Origin: Fibrobacter sp.
Lineage (GTDB): Bacteria; Fibrobacterota; Fibrobacteria; Fibrobacterales; Fibrobacteraceae
Length of the DNA stretch: 64,000 nt
Assembly: GCA_017526585.1 (NCBI GenBank)
Contig: JAFXRC010000073.1
Coordinates: forward strand, 39,081 to 103,080
Reading direction: 5' to 3'
Each line of letters begins with the position of its first letter. The stretch's first letter is position 1. Positions 1-8,846 of the stretch are shown piece after piece. The notes beneath the pieces were generated by a model. The model was not told the origin of the DNA and searched no databases. It saw only the letters and a program-made list of their open reading frames with translations. The position numbers and the translations under genes were made by a program.

Positions 1-992
1 TGAAGCCGTCGGGCATGACGGTTTTCACCCCCAAGGGCACCTCCATCGAACTTCCGCAGGGTTCCATCGTCTTGGACTTCGCCTTTGCCGTCCACACCGA
101 GCTGGGCCTGCACTGCATTGGCGCCCGCATCAACGACGAGGTGGTGAACCTCGATACGGTCGTAGAGCATGGGGCCACTATTCAGGTGCTCAAGAGCCCG
201 AACCAGGAACCGAGCCCCGAATGGCTCGACATGGTCAAGACAGTCAAGGCCAAGCAGGAACTGCGCCGTTGGATGAAAAGCAGCATCATGAAGCAGTCGC
301 TCAGCCTTGGCAAGGAAATCTGGGACCGCGAACTGCGCCTGCAAAAAATCGAAAAGGACAAGCGGCCGACCGAAGAATCCATTTGCAAATACTTTGGCAC
401 CCCCACCATCGACGATTTCTACGAACGCATTGGCCAGGGCGAACTGCCCCTGGCAGACATCCAGCGGTTCCTGAACGGTGGCGAAACCACGCAAAAAGAA
501 TCGACGACACTCAGGTTCTTCCCGAAGTTCAACAAGGACCTGAAGGCGGACCGCCGCGACGAAATGCCACTGCAGATTGGCCAGGAAACCAGTCTCGTGG
601 TGCAATTCGCCAAGTGCTGTGCACCGATTCCTGGCGACCCGATTGTGGGAATCCTCCGCCCAAAGATTGGCATCGAGGTCCACACGACGGACTGCCCGCA
701 ACTGAAGAACCTTCCGGAAGACCAGCATATCGCAGTCGAATGGAGCGAAGACATCAAGCACTCCTTCGAAGCGCACCTCACCATCGAGACCGAGAACCGC
801 AAGAACATCACCTTCGATGTGCTGCAAGAACTCAAGCGTGCAAACGTATTCCTGGAAAGGGTCACCTCGGCTAGCAAGCATTATTCCGGACGAATCCGCC
901 TGGTGTTCAAGGCGTTCCGCAAGGAACAGGTCGACACCATCATCAATGCGATCAAGAACATTCCCGGCGTAAAACAGGTGGTTAAATCATGA
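1..992 (+). CDS. rel: RelA/SpoT-family (p)ppGpp synthetase/hydrolase, C-terminal part (cut by window edge)
   Basis: This is the C-terminal regulatory half of a long RelA/SpoT homologue, the enzyme that makes and/or degrades the starvation alarmone (p)ppGpp. The frame is already open at base 3, so the hydrolase and synthetase domains lie upstream of the window. Visible in order are a TGS domain (VFTPKG, FAFAVHTELG), the usual linker with SPEWLDMVKT, a cysteine motif (FAKCCAPIPGDPIVGI, then GIEVHTTDCPQL) typical of the zinc-finger region, and a C-terminal ACT domain ending near VKQVVKS. The stop overlaps the next start by 4 nt (ATGA), so translation of the following gene is probably coupled. 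Whether this enzyme is a bifunctional Rel or a specialised RelA/SpoT cannot be told without the N-terminus. Confidence 0.93.
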   Translation, partial: KPSGMTVFTPKGTSIELPQGSIVLDFAFAVHTELGLHCIGARINDEVVNLDTVVEHGATIQVLKSPNQEPSPEWLDMVKTVKAKQELRRWMKSSIMKQSLSLGKEIWDRELRLQKIEKDKRPTEESICKYFGTPTIDDFYERIGQGELPLADIQRFLNGGETTQKESTTLRFFPKFNKDLKADRRDEMPLQIGQETSLVVQFAKCCAPIPGDPIVGILRPKIGIEVHTTDCPQLKNLPEDQHIAVEWSEDIKHSFEAHLTIETENRKNITFDVLQELKRANVFLERVTSASKHYSGRIRLVFKAFRKEQVDTIINAIKNIPGVKQVVKS

Positions 993-1582
993 TTTCTAAG
1001 CTCCACCACAGCGACTACACCCTGAAGAACCGCGCATTCAACTGCCGCATGCGCAACCGTTACTACGAAGAGGTGTATTACGCTTTCAGGGCCATTTTCC
1101 CAAACGATGTCGCCGAACGCCGCGAGCACAACCCGGCCGCCGACACCATCTGGTTCCAGAACCTGAGCAAGGAAATCAAGCGCTACGAAAGGCTAATCAT
1201 GACCTGCCTGGAATACGCGCAGGCCGCCATCTTTTACGGCAAGGCCGAAAACAAGGCCATGTATTCCAAGGACAAGCGCTGGGGTATATTGCAAGAAGAA
1301 ATCTTCTTGGTTCACTTTTTGCAAGAGCTACTATCTACCACCCACTACGTCATCGCTCGAATCGAAACCGACCAGATGCTACAGGAATGGGCTGGTGAAA
1401 TGCAAGACCTGAAGACCAAGCCGGTCGCTTCGGGCTACGTGAACACCATTCAGGAAAAACTGAACGAAATGAATGCGGCAACGCTCGACGAATTCAAGGA
1501 TTTGCTCAAACACGTGCTTGACCGATTCCAAATCGGAAACAACCTTTTCGGAACAGTTCAAGAGCTACAGAACTTCTACTAA
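989..1582 (+). CDS. Hypothetical protein, translationally coupled to rel
   Basis: This 197-residue protein has no signal peptide or membrane segment, so it is probably cytosolic. I do not recognise a family. It is rich in charged and aromatic residues and appears largely helical (for example KEIKRYERLIMTCLEYAQAAIFYGKAENKAM, here only described in part: a long amphipathic stretch around residues 60-90). The ATG overlaps the rel stop codon (ATGA at 989-992), which supports this start and a shared mRNA. It ends 30 nt before nuoA, separated by a purine-rich repeat. A role linked to the alarmone enzyme is possible only by position. Confidence 0.75.
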   Translation: MISKLHHSDYTLKNRAFNCRMRNRYYEEVYYAFRAIFPNDVAERREHNPAADTIWFQNLSKEIKRYERLIMTCLEYAQAAIFYGKAENKAMYSKDKRWGILQEEIFLVHFLQELLSTTHYVIARIETDQMLQEWAGEMQDLKTKPVASGYVNTIQEKLNEMNAATLDEFKDLLKHVLDRFQIGNNLFGTVQELQNFY

Positions 1583-1598
1583 ACGAGAGACGAAAGAC
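1581..1598 (+). repeat. 18-bp purine-rich repeat upstream of nuoA (copy 1)
   Basis: AAACGAGAGACGAAAGAC begins inside the stop codon of the preceding gene and ends 14 nt before the nuoA start. An identical 18-mer is at 34434-34451, again just upstream of a start codon. It could act as an extended purine-rich ribosome-binding region; a repeat of another origin is also possible. Confidence 0.7.
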
Positions 1599-1612
1599 AA
1601 GAGACACAAGAA

Positions 1613-1993
1613 ATGTCAGAATACATTATACTTTCAATCTTCCTTTTCCTGGGCGCGTTCATCGCGGCAGCGGCCACCGTCACGGGGCTCCTGCTCGGCT
1701 ACCGCACCAAGAATTCCAAGAACAAGATGGCGCCGTACGAATGCGGCATGGAAACCATCGGCAACGCGCGAATCCAGTTCAAGGTGGGCTACTACCTGTT
1801 CGCGCTTTTGTTCTTAGTGTTTGACATCGAAGCCCTGTTCCTGTTCCCCGTCATGGCGAACTTCAAGGAAATCATGGCCGGGAATTCTCCGCTCTCGCCT
1901 TCGATTGTCGTTATCGACTTAGTGATCTTCATGGCAATTCTGGTTTCTGGTCTTGCCTACGCCTGGAAGAAAGGAATCCTTAAGTGGGAATAA
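1613..1993 (+). CDS. nuoA: NADH-quinone oxidoreductase subunit A
   Basis: NuoA is a small membrane subunit of complex I at the junction of the hydrophilic and membrane arms. The 126-residue protein has the expected three membrane segments and the conserved loop motif [13 protein letters not shown] followed by [24 protein letters not shown] (key residues E, C and the FDIE motif). Length is normal for the family. It opens the nuo operon; the next start follows after 4 nt. No classical Shine-Dalgarno is evident, only purine-rich sequence (GAGACACAAGAA) ahead of the ATG. Confidence 0.97.
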   Translation: MSEYIILSIFLFLGAFIAAAATVTGLLLGYRTKNSKNKMAPYECGMETIGNARIQFKVGYYLFALLFLVFDIEALFLFPVMANFKEIMAGNSPLSPSIVVIDLVIFMAILVSGLAYAWKKGILKWE

Positions 1994-1997
1994 CCCT

Positions 1998-3257
1998 ATG
2001 GGAATTATAAACCTAGCTCCGAAAATTTTAGACCCGATACCCGGTGGAAAGTACGTCGTCAACGCGATTGACTACGTTGTCAACTGGGCTCGCGCCAACT
2101 CCATTTGGCCCCTTACTTACGGCACCAGCTGCTGCGCCATCGAAATGATGAGCAGCTCCATGGCCCGCTACGATATCGCCCGCTTTGGCTCCGAAGTGTT
2201 CCGCGCTTCGCCCCGCCAGGCGGACCTTTTCATTATTGCCGGCACCATTACCCGCCGTATGGCGCCCGCACTGCAGATGCTCTGGGAACAGATGCCTGGT
2301 CCCAAGTACGTGCTTGCGATGGGCGCCTGCACCATCAGCGGTGGCCCCTTCATTTACGACAACTACGCTGTGGTGCGCGGGGCGCAGAACCTGATTCCGG
2401 TGGACGTTTTCGTTCCCGGCTGCCCTCCTCGCCCAGAAGCACTGTTCCACGGACTCCTGACGCTCCGCGAAAAGATTCTCAAGGAAACCTGCCGCGATCC
2501 CTGGCACGAAGGCGAACCGAAGGATGTGTCCACCATGGACCGCTACCGCGAAGCCGCAAAGACCTGGGCCGCCCTTGAACGCATCAAGGACGAGGAAATG
2601 GCCGAGGCCCGCGCGAAGTTCAAGGAAGAAAATCCCGATTACAAGAGCAGCTTCAAGCCTGTGCGCGTGAAAAAGGAAGACTTCCCCGAAGTCGAGCGTG
2701 TCGCCTGCAAGCGCTTTGGTTTAAGCCAGCTCGACATTTACAAGAAACTCAAGGCCAAGTTCCCGGGCATTACCGTGCATACACACAGCGAAGACCCCAT
2801 CGAAGATGTGGTGGCCGCCATGCCCGCCGACCGTCCGCTCGAAGTGATGATTAGCGTCGAAGACTACTTGCCTGCCGTAGAATACGTGAAGAACGATCCC
2901 GAGTTCAAGATGAACTACCTGATCGACGTAACCGCAATCGACTACGACGATCACTTCGACATGGTGACGATGCTCCGCAGCACCGAAATCGGGCACAAGG
3001 TTTTCTTCTGCGTGCAAATCAAGAAAAACTTCGACATCCCCGAAGAAGAACGCCCCACAGCGCTGCTCGGAAGCGTTCCGACCATCAGCCACCTGTACCC
3101 GGGCGCCGAAGTCAAGGAACGCGAAGTCTACGACATGTTCGGCATCAACTTTGAAGGTCACCCCGACCTGCGCCGCATTTTCCTGGACAAGGACTTTGTG
3201 GGCTACCCGCTGCGCAAGGACTTTACCCACCCGCAAATGATCAAGAGGCCCGTATGA
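1998..3257 (+). CDS. nuoBC: NADH-quinone oxidoreductase fused subunits B and C
   Basis: A single 419-residue chain carries NuoB (about residues 1-180) and NuoC (about 240-419). The NuoB part has all four cysteine ligands of cluster N2: C45, C46 ([10 protein letters not shown]), C111 (MGACTISGG) and C142 ([11 protein letters not shown]). The NuoC part carries the signature [12 protein letters not shown], then GHPDLRRIF and GYPLRKDF. A charged linker of about 60 residues joins them. I chose ATG 1998, 4 nt after the nuoA stop, over an upstream in-frame start inside nuoA, because NuoB homology begins at once. NuoC-NuoD fusions are well known; a B-C fusion with a separate NuoD is less usual. The stop overlaps nuoD by 4 nt. 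Confidence 0.95.
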   Translation: MGIINLAPKILDPIPGGKYVVNAIDYVVNWARANSIWPLTYGTSCCAIEMMSSSMARYDIARFGSEVFRASPRQADLFIIAGTITRRMAPALQMLWEQMPGPKYVLAMGACTISGGPFIYDNYAVVRGAQNLIPVDVFVPGCPPRPEALFHGLLTLREKILKETCRDPWHEGEPKDVSTMDRYREAAKTWAALERIKDEEMAEARAKFKEENPDYKSSFKPVRVKKEDFPEVERVACKRFGLSQLDIYKKLKAKFPGITVHTHSEDPIEDVVAAMPADRPLEVMISVEDYLPAVEYVKNDPEFKMNYLIDVTAIDYDDHFDMVTMLRSTEIGHKVFFCVQIKKNFDIPEEERPTALLGSVPTISHLYPGAEVKEREVYDMFGINFEGHPDLRRIFLDKDFVGYPLRKDFTHPQMIKRPV

Positions 3258-4396
3258 GTATGACAAGACTCCCGCCGGGATTCAAGATTACCCGCGATAC
3301 CAATACCGAAGAATTTTTCATCAACATGGGTCCGCAGCACCCGAGTACCCACGGCGCCCTCCGCCTGGCGCTGCGCATGGACGGTGAAACGATTGTAGAA
3401 ATCGTACCGCATTTCGGCTACATCCACCGTGGCATGGAAAAGCAGGCGGAATCCATGAGCTACCTGCAGTACATCGCGATGTCCGACCGCCAGGATTACC
3501 TGACGGCCATCCAGAACAACCTGGGGGTCGTGATAGCCCTTGAAAAAGGCATGAACATCGGCGTTACCGAAAAGGCCGAATACATCCGCGTGATGCTTTC
3601 GGAGCTGGGCAGAATCGCTTCTCACCTGGTGTTCTTCGGCTGCTTCGGCGGCGACTTGGGCGGCCAGACCTGCTTGCTGTTCGGCTTCAAGGAACGCGAA
3701 ATGATCCACGACATTCTGGAAGAAGTCACTGGATCGCGCCTGACGACCAACTTCTTTAGACCGGGTGGAAGCCGCTTTGACGTTCCCGAAAACTTTATCG
3801 ACCGCGTGAAGGCGTTCCTCAAGCACCTCGAAGGCGCCATGAAGGACTACGAAAGGTTCCTTTCGAAAAACATCATCGTGCTCGAACGTAGCAAAGGAAT
3901 CGGCATTCTTTCCGCCGAAGACGCCATCGCTTACGGATGCTCCGGCCCGGTGCTCCGCGCAAGCGGCGTCGACTTCGACGTCCGTAAGGCGAACCCCTAC
4001 AGCATTTACGACCAGCTGCAGTTCGACGTGCCCGTGACCTACACCGGCGACTGCTACGACCGTTACACGGTACGTATCGCCGAAATTCACGAATCCATGC
4101 GAATCCTGTACCAGTGCATCGAAAAGTTCCCTAAAGAAGGACCGTGGAGAGCCAAGGAAAAGCCCGTGCGCCTTCCGGTCGGCCGCTACTACAGCGAAAT
4201 CGAAACCGCGAAGGGACTGTACGCCACTTACGTGGTTGCAGCAACCACCGGCGAAAAGCCTTACCGTATTCACACGCGGGGCCCAAGCTTCCCGCACATT
4301 GCCGCCCTTAACAAGATGGCGCAGGGCCACAAGATTTCGGACCTTGTGACCATCATGGCAACGCTTGACCCGGTGATTCCAGAGATTGACAGGTAA
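3254..4396 (+). CDS. nuoD: NADH-quinone oxidoreductase subunit D
   Basis: This is the 49-kDa-type subunit that forms the quinone cavity together with NuoB. The 380-residue protein has the family start [15 protein letters not shown], the motif [12 protein letters not shown], and the C-terminal [10 protein letters not shown] and [24 protein letters not shown] second ATG lies 6 nt downstream (3260) and could be the true start. It overlaps nuoBC by 4 nt and ends 3 nt before nuoH. Confidence 0.97.
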   Translation: MSMTRLPPGFKITRDTNTEEFFINMGPQHPSTHGALRLALRMDGETIVEIVPHFGYIHRGMEKQAESMSYLQYIAMSDRQDYLTAIQNNLGVVIALEKGMNIGVTEKAEYIRVMLSELGRIASHLVFFGCFGGDLGGQTCLLFGFKEREMIHDILEEVTGSRLTTNFFRPGGSRFDVPENFIDRVKAFLKHLEGAMKDYERFLSKNIIVLERSKGIGILSAEDAIAYGCSGPVLRASGVDFDVRKANPYSIYDQLQFDVPVTYTGDCYDRYTVRIAEIHESMRILYQCIEKFPKEGPWRAKEKPVRLPVGRYYSEIETAKGLYATYVVAATTGEKPYRIHTRGPSFPHIAALNKMAQGHKISDLVTIMATLDPVIPEIDR

Positions 4397-4399
4397 TAT

Positions 4400-5521
4400 A
4401 TGTTTGTACCTTCTATTACACATCCTGTAGGCGACTTTATTCGCGAATGGGTTCCGAAGCTTTCGGCTTACTTGCCCGAACAGCTGCAGTCCCAGACGCT
4501 CGATAGCATTGCCGCCTTCTTGATTAACGCGCTCCTCTGCATTATCGCAGTCTGCGCCGTGAACATCGGTTCTGCCCCGATTCTGATTTACATGGAACGC
4601 AAGGTTTGCGCCCACGTGCAATGCCGCTTGGGCCCCATGCGTCTCGGTTGGCACGGTACTCTGCAGACCATCGCCGATGTGATCAAGATGCTCTTCAAGG
4701 AAGTCTATTCCCCGAGCGGCGCCGACAAGCTGATGTTCTACGTGGCACCGATGATTGTGCTGATTGCCCCGTTCATTATCGCAGCGCTCATTCCGTTCGA
4801 CCACAACCTGATTGTCGCTGACATCGACATGGGCATTCCGATGATTATCGCGGTAAACGGCTTTGGCGTGCTGGGCATTTTGCTTGGCGGCTGGAGCAGC
4901 AACAACAAGTATTCCTTGCTCGGTGCTCTCCGTAGCGGCGCCCAGATGATCAGCTACGAAATCTCCTTTGCAATGATTCTCCTGTTCGTCGTGATGATTT
5001 CGGGATCTACGAGCCTGATGGATATCGCGCAGGCCCAGGACGGTACGGTTCTTGACTGGTTTATCTTCAAAATTCCGGTGCTTGGCTTTATCGCCTTTAT
5101 TCTCTTCTTTATTTCTAGTACCGCCGAAATGAACCGCGCCCCCTTCGACATTGCCGAAGCGGAACAGGAACTGACCGGTGGTTACCACACGGAATACAAC
5201 GGCACACCGTTTGCCATGTTCTACCTCGCCGAATACATCGCCTTGGTCACGAACTCGGCACTTGCCGCCACCTGCTTCTTGGGTGGATTCCATGCGCCCT
5301 GCATCGGCGTCGCCGCTATTGACGGTTACCTGCAGATGGTGCCCGGAGTCGTGTGGCTCTTCGCGAAAATTTACTTTATGATTTGGTGCTACATGATGGT
5401 GCGCTGGACTTTTGTGCGTCCGCGTGTGGACCAGCTCATGGACTTTGAATGGAAATTCCTTTTGCCGGTGAACCTGGTACTCCTCGCCGCCGGCGCCGTG
5501 TGGATGATTTTTGTAGGATAA
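4400..5521 (+). CDS. nuoH: NADH-quinone oxidoreductase subunit H
   Basis: NuoH is the membrane subunit that joins the quinone site to the proton-pumping arm. The 373-residue protein has about eight membrane segments and the conserved signatures MERKVCAHVQCRLGP (the family ERK...QxRxGP loop) and STAEMNRAPFDIAEAEQELTGGYHTEYNG (acidic loop facing the quinone channel). Length is somewhat above the typical 320-350. It lies in the operon with 3 nt before it and 1 nt after it. Confidence 0.97.
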   Translation: MFVPSITHPVGDFIREWVPKLSAYLPEQLQSQTLDSIAAFLINALLCIIAVCAVNIGSAPILIYMERKVCAHVQCRLGPMRLGWHGTLQTIADVIKMLFKEVYSPSGADKLMFYVAPMIVLIAPFIIAALIPFDHNLIVADIDMGIPMIIAVNGFGVLGILLGGWSSNNKYSLLGALRSGAQMISYEISFAMILLFVVMISGSTSLMDIAQAQDGTVLDWFIFKIPVLGFIAFILFFISSTAEMNRAPFDIAEAEQELTGGYHTEYNGTPFAMFYLAEYIALVTNSALAATCFLGGFHAPCIGVAAIDGYLQMVPGVVWLFAKIYFMIWCYMMVRWTFVRPRVDQLMDFEWKFLLPVNLVLLAAGAVWMIFVG

Positions 5522-5522
5522 T

Positions 5523-5996
5523 ATGCAAGAAAGAATTTCAACACGCCGATACATCAAGCGTTACCTGAAACGCTGCATTACGGGCCCGTGGAGCCTGATT
5601 TGCGGTTTGTCTGTTTCGCTCAAGTATTTCTTTGACCCCAGACGCATCGTAACCGAGCAGTATCCTGAAAATAGGAAGACGCTCAAGATGCACGAACGCT
5701 ACCGTGGCCGCCTCGAAATGATCGAGGACGCCGACGGAAACAACCACTGCACCGCTTGCGGCATGTGCGAACGCGCTTGCCCGAACGCCTCGATTAACGT
5801 GCTTTCGACCAAGAACATCGCGGGCAAGAAAGTGCTCGGCCGCTATGTTTACCACTTTGCGAGCTGCACCCAGTGCGGGCTCTGCGTGGAAGCCTGTCCG
5901 TTTGGCGCTATCCGCATGAGCCAGGAATTCGAAGTCGCCACTACCGACCCGAACACTCTCGAAATGATTCTTAATAAAAAGGAGGGCCAAGGCTAA
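5523..5996 (+). CDS. nuoI: NADH-quinone oxidoreductase subunit I (2 x [4Fe-4S])
   Basis: NuoI is the ferredoxin-like subunit carrying clusters N6a and N6b, which pass electrons to N2 in NuoB. Two complete CxxCxxCxxxCP motifs are seen, CTACGMCERACP and CTQCGLCVEACP, in a protein of 157 residues with the usual amphipathic N-terminal helix. In a complex lacking NuoEFG, NuoI would be the natural entry point for electrons from an external donor such as ferredoxin; this is inference. Confidence 0.97.
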   Translation: MQERISTRRYIKRYLKRCITGPWSLICGLSVSLKYFFDPRRIVTEQYPENRKTLKMHERYRGRLEMIEDADGNNHCTACGMCERACPNASINVLSTKNIAGKKVLGRYVYHFASCTQCGLCVEACPFGAIRMSQEFEVATTDPNTLEMILNKKEGQG

Positions 5997-6577
5997 TGAT
6001 CCAGAATCTGTTAGCAGGGCTTATTCCGCAGAATGTCGCCTTCCCGATGGGTGGAATGGACTTGGCGTTCTATCTGGTAGCCTTTATTATCCTTGTAACC
6101 GCCGTCTGCACGGTCGCCGTCAAGAACATCTTGCAGAGCGCCGTGTTCCTGATTTTCTCCTTTGTAGGCACCGCCATCCTATACCTGCTCCTGCATGCGG
6201 AATTCACCGCACTCGCCCAGGTGATGGTCTATGTGGGCGGCGTCGTGATTTTCGTGGTGTTTACGATTCTCTTGACCAGCCGACTCGGCGAAGACGCCTT
6301 CTCGGTCAAGATGCCCCGAATTTTCGCAGCGTTTGCACTGTCCATCATTTTTGCACTTGTCATGATCAAGTGCCTGTTGCCCATCGAAGGGCTTTCGAGT
6401 GGTACAGCAGTCGCCCCCGAAGGTTACGCATCGCTCAAGGCGTTCGCCCTTAGGCTTCTGGGTTACGGTCCCGACGGATTCGTGATTCCGTTCGAAGTGG
6501 TTAGTATCCTTCTCCTGATGACGCTGATTTGCGCCATCACCATCGCCCGCAAAGGCAAGGAGGACGAAGAAAAATGA
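5996..6577 (+). CDS. nuoJ: NADH-quinone oxidoreductase subunit J
   Basis: NuoJ is a membrane subunit of complex I. The 193-residue protein has five predicted membrane helices; the helix around FTALAQVMVYVGGVVIFVVF carries the conserved YVGG motif, where complex I has a pi-bulge. It is preceded by an excellent Shine-Dalgarno (AAGGAGG) within the end of nuoI. It overlaps nuoI by 1 nt and nuoK by 4 nt. Confidence 0.96.
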   Translation: MIQNLLAGLIPQNVAFPMGGMDLAFYLVAFIILVTAVCTVAVKNILQSAVFLIFSFVGTAILYLLLHAEFTALAQVMVYVGGVVIFVVFTILLTSRLGEDAFSVKMPRIFAAFALSIIFALVMIKCLLPIEGLSSGTAVAPEGYASLKAFALRLLGYGPDGFVIPFEVVSILLLMTLICAITIARKGKEDEEK

Positions 6578-6879
6578 CTCTGATGAATTGCCTGATTCTC
6601 GCATTTTTGCTGTTCGGCATCGGTGTGTGGGGCCTGATGCGCCGCCGTCACCTGATTGGCATGCTGATTTCAATCGAACTCATGCTGAACGCCGCCAACA
6701 TCAACTTTATTTCTTTCGCCTACTTTAGCGCCAGTGACTCTACCGCCGGTGCGCTCTTCAGCATTTTCGTGATTGCGGTGACCGCTTGCGAAATGGCAAT
6801 CGCCCTTGCGATTATCGTTTCGATGTACCGCCGCTATAAGAGCCTGGATGTAGAACAGTTGAGGGACCTCCATGATTAA
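6574..6879 (+). CDS. nuoK: NADH-quinone oxidoreductase subunit K
   Basis: NuoK is an MrpC-like three-helix subunit of the proton path. The 101-residue protein has the family glutamates in GMLISIELMLNAANINF and in VIAVTACEMAIALAIIVS. An in-frame start exists upstream at 6529, but ATG 6574 overlaps the nuoJ stop (ATGA), has a purine-rich site (AAGGAGGACGAAG) before it and gives the normal length. Confidence 0.96.
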   Translation: MTLMNCLILAFLLFGIGVWGLMRRRHLIGMLISIELMLNAANINFISFAYFSASDSTAGALFSIFVIAVTACEMAIALAIIVSMYRRYKSLDVEQLRDLHD

Positions 6880-8827
6880 CGACGTTTCCATCAGCTACCT
6901 AATTTTCTTGATGCCGCTTCTCGTGTTCGCGGTAAACGGTCTCTTTCTGGGACGCAAGTCCGACAAGGCTGCAGCCGCGTTCGCCGTTATCGGCAACGGA
7001 ATCGCCATGGTGTCTGCGCTGATTGTCGCGGTACACTACTTCAGTTCCTCATTCGCCCCGCAGAAGGCGATACTCTTCAACTTCCCGTTCCTTGAATTCG
7101 CCGACAACTTTGTCGCAAGAATCGGTCTCCTGATCGACCCGCTTTCGATGATGATGCTCGTCGTGGTCACGGTGATATCTTTCCTCGTGAACATCTACAG
7201 TGTGGGCTACATGAAGGGCGACCGATCTGCCGGCAGGTTCTTCTCGCTCCTTTCGCTGTTCAGCTTCAGCATGCTCGGTCTCGTCGCCGCCACGAACATT
7301 TTCCAGATGTTCATCTTCTGGGAACTCGTGGGTGTCTCCAGTTACCTGCTCATCGGTTTTTGGTACCATAAGCCGTCTGCGGTGAGTGCGTCCAAGCAGG
7401 CGTTTATCCTTACGCGCTTCGCCGACAGCTTCTTCCTGCTCGGCATCGTGATCGTGAGCTACGTGGTGCAAAGCTTTGATTTCTTCACGCTGAACGGTCT
7501 CACCCTTTCCGCATTCAAGAAAGAAACGATTGACCTCGGCCTCATGGTTGTTTCCAAGGCGGAGGCACTCATCATCGGCTCCATCCTCATCTTTACCGGT
7601 GGTTGGGGCAAGTCCGCCATGTTCCCGATGCACATCTGGCTTCCGAACGCCATGGAAGGTCCGACCCCCGTTTCGTCTATCATCCACAGTGCAACGATGG
7701 TGGTCGCAGGCGTTTACCTTGCCGCAAGACTCTTCCCGTTCTTCGCCGCTTGCGGCGAGACGCTCGACATCATTCTCGTAGTAGGCGCATTCACGATGGT
7801 CTTTGCGGCGGTCATCGCCTGCACGCAAAAGGACATCAAGCGCATTCTCGCCTATTCGACGCTTTCGCAGCTGGGCTACATGATGTTTGCACTTGGCGCC
7901 TGCAAGATTGGCGACGCGGTCATCACCACCGGCTGGACCGCTTCTACATTCCACATTTTCACCCACGCATTCTTCAAGTGCGCCCTATTCCTGATTGCGG
8001 GTAGCCTCATTCACCAGGTTCACACCAACGACCTGGACGCCATGGGTGGGCTCCGCAAGAAGATGCCGCTTACTTACTGGAGCGCTCTCATTTGCGTGCT
8101 CGCGATTTCGGGCATTCCGCCGTTCTCCGGATTCTTCTCGAAGGACGAAATCATCCTTGCCGCCTTCCAGGGACACCACTACATCGTATTCGGTCTCGCC
8201 CTCCTCACGAGTGGTCTTACGACCTTCTACATGTTCCGTCTATTCTTCCTCGCCTTCCACGGTGCACCGCGCTGCAAGTCCGTGGAACAGGGACATGTCC
8301 ACGAAGACTTCTTCATGACGCTCCCGATTGTAATCCTTGCCGTTCCGGCTCTCCTGAGTGGTCTCCTCAGCAAGGGAATCTTCGAGCACTACTTTGTGCC
8401 TGGCAAGCTTCGCGTACCGCAGCTCGTACACCTTGCGCACGCGGAATGGATTCCCTATGTCGCTGTCGCCGTCGCAGTCGTTGCACTGCTGATTGCCTGG
8501 TTCTTCTACGCAAGTCCCAAGGCAAAAGTGGAACGAGTACTCGATGAATCGAACCGCAGCAGCCTTTACAAGGTGGTCTACCACAAGTTCTATTTCGATG
8601 AAATGTACTACGCCGTGGTGCGCCAGTTCGTCATTGGCGGAATCGCTCGCGTAGCAAGATTCATTCAAGACTACATTATCGAAGGCATCCTCGCGTTCTG
8701 CGTCTGGTTTGTCCACAAGCTGGGCGACCTGGTGCGCTATGCGCAGGGTGGAAACCTCACCTTCTATTTGGGCACACTCCTCGTAGGCGTTCTGCTTTGG
8801 CGTTTCCTGGGGCAACTTCCCTTCTAA
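6872..8827 (+). CDS. nuoL: NADH-quinone oxidoreductase subunit L
   Basis: NuoL is the largest antiporter-like proton-pumping subunit, at the far end of the membrane arm. At 651 residues it has the normal length and about 16 membrane segments. Conserved features include the glutamate in FIFWELVGVSSYLLIG, the lysine in GGWGKSAMFPMHIWLPNAMEGPTPVSS, and the CTQKDIKRILAYSTLSQLGYM segment. The C-terminal region includes the long lateral helix with a final membrane anchor. It overlaps nuoK by 8 nt. Confidence 0.97.
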   Translation: MINDVSISYLIFLMPLLVFAVNGLFLGRKSDKAAAAFAVIGNGIAMVSALIVAVHYFSSSFAPQKAILFNFPFLEFADNFVARIGLLIDPLSMMMLVVVTVISFLVNIYSVGYMKGDRSAGRFFSLLSLFSFSMLGLVAATNIFQMFIFWELVGVSSYLLIGFWYHKPSAVSASKQAFILTRFADSFFLLGIVIVSYVVQSFDFFTLNGLTLSAFKKETIDLGLMVVSKAEALIIGSILIFTGGWGKSAMFPMHIWLPNAMEGPTPVSSIIHSATMVVAGVYLAARLFPFFAACGETLDIILVVGAFTMVFAAVIACTQKDIKRILAYSTLSQLGYMMFALGACKIGDAVITTGWTASTFHIFTHAFFKCALFLIAGSLIHQVHTNDLDAMGGLRKKMPLTYWSALICVLAISGIPPFSGFFSKDEIILAAFQGHHYIVFGLALLTSGLTTFYMFRLFFLAFHGAPRCKSVEQGHVHEDFFMTLPIVILAVPALLSGLLSKGIFEHYFVPGKLRVPQLVHLAHAEWIPYVAVAVAVVALLIAWFFYASPKAKVERVLDESNRSSLYKVVYHKFYFDEMYYAVVRQFVIGGIARVARFIQDYIIEGILAFCVWFVHKLGDLVRYAQGGNLTFYLGTLLVGVLLWRFLGQLPF

Positions 8828-8846
8828 TTCTTGAGGCATTTTGATT

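Noticed and set aside
1953..1997. An upstream start of the nuoBC frame inside nuoA
   Set aside because: The added residues ([12 protein letters not shown]...) are nuoA read in another frame; NuoB similarity starts at ATG 1998.
3203..5557. A 784-codon minus-strand open frame across nuoD and nuoH
   Set aside because: It is antisense to two certain complex I genes, has His/Asn/Val-rich composition and no start signal.
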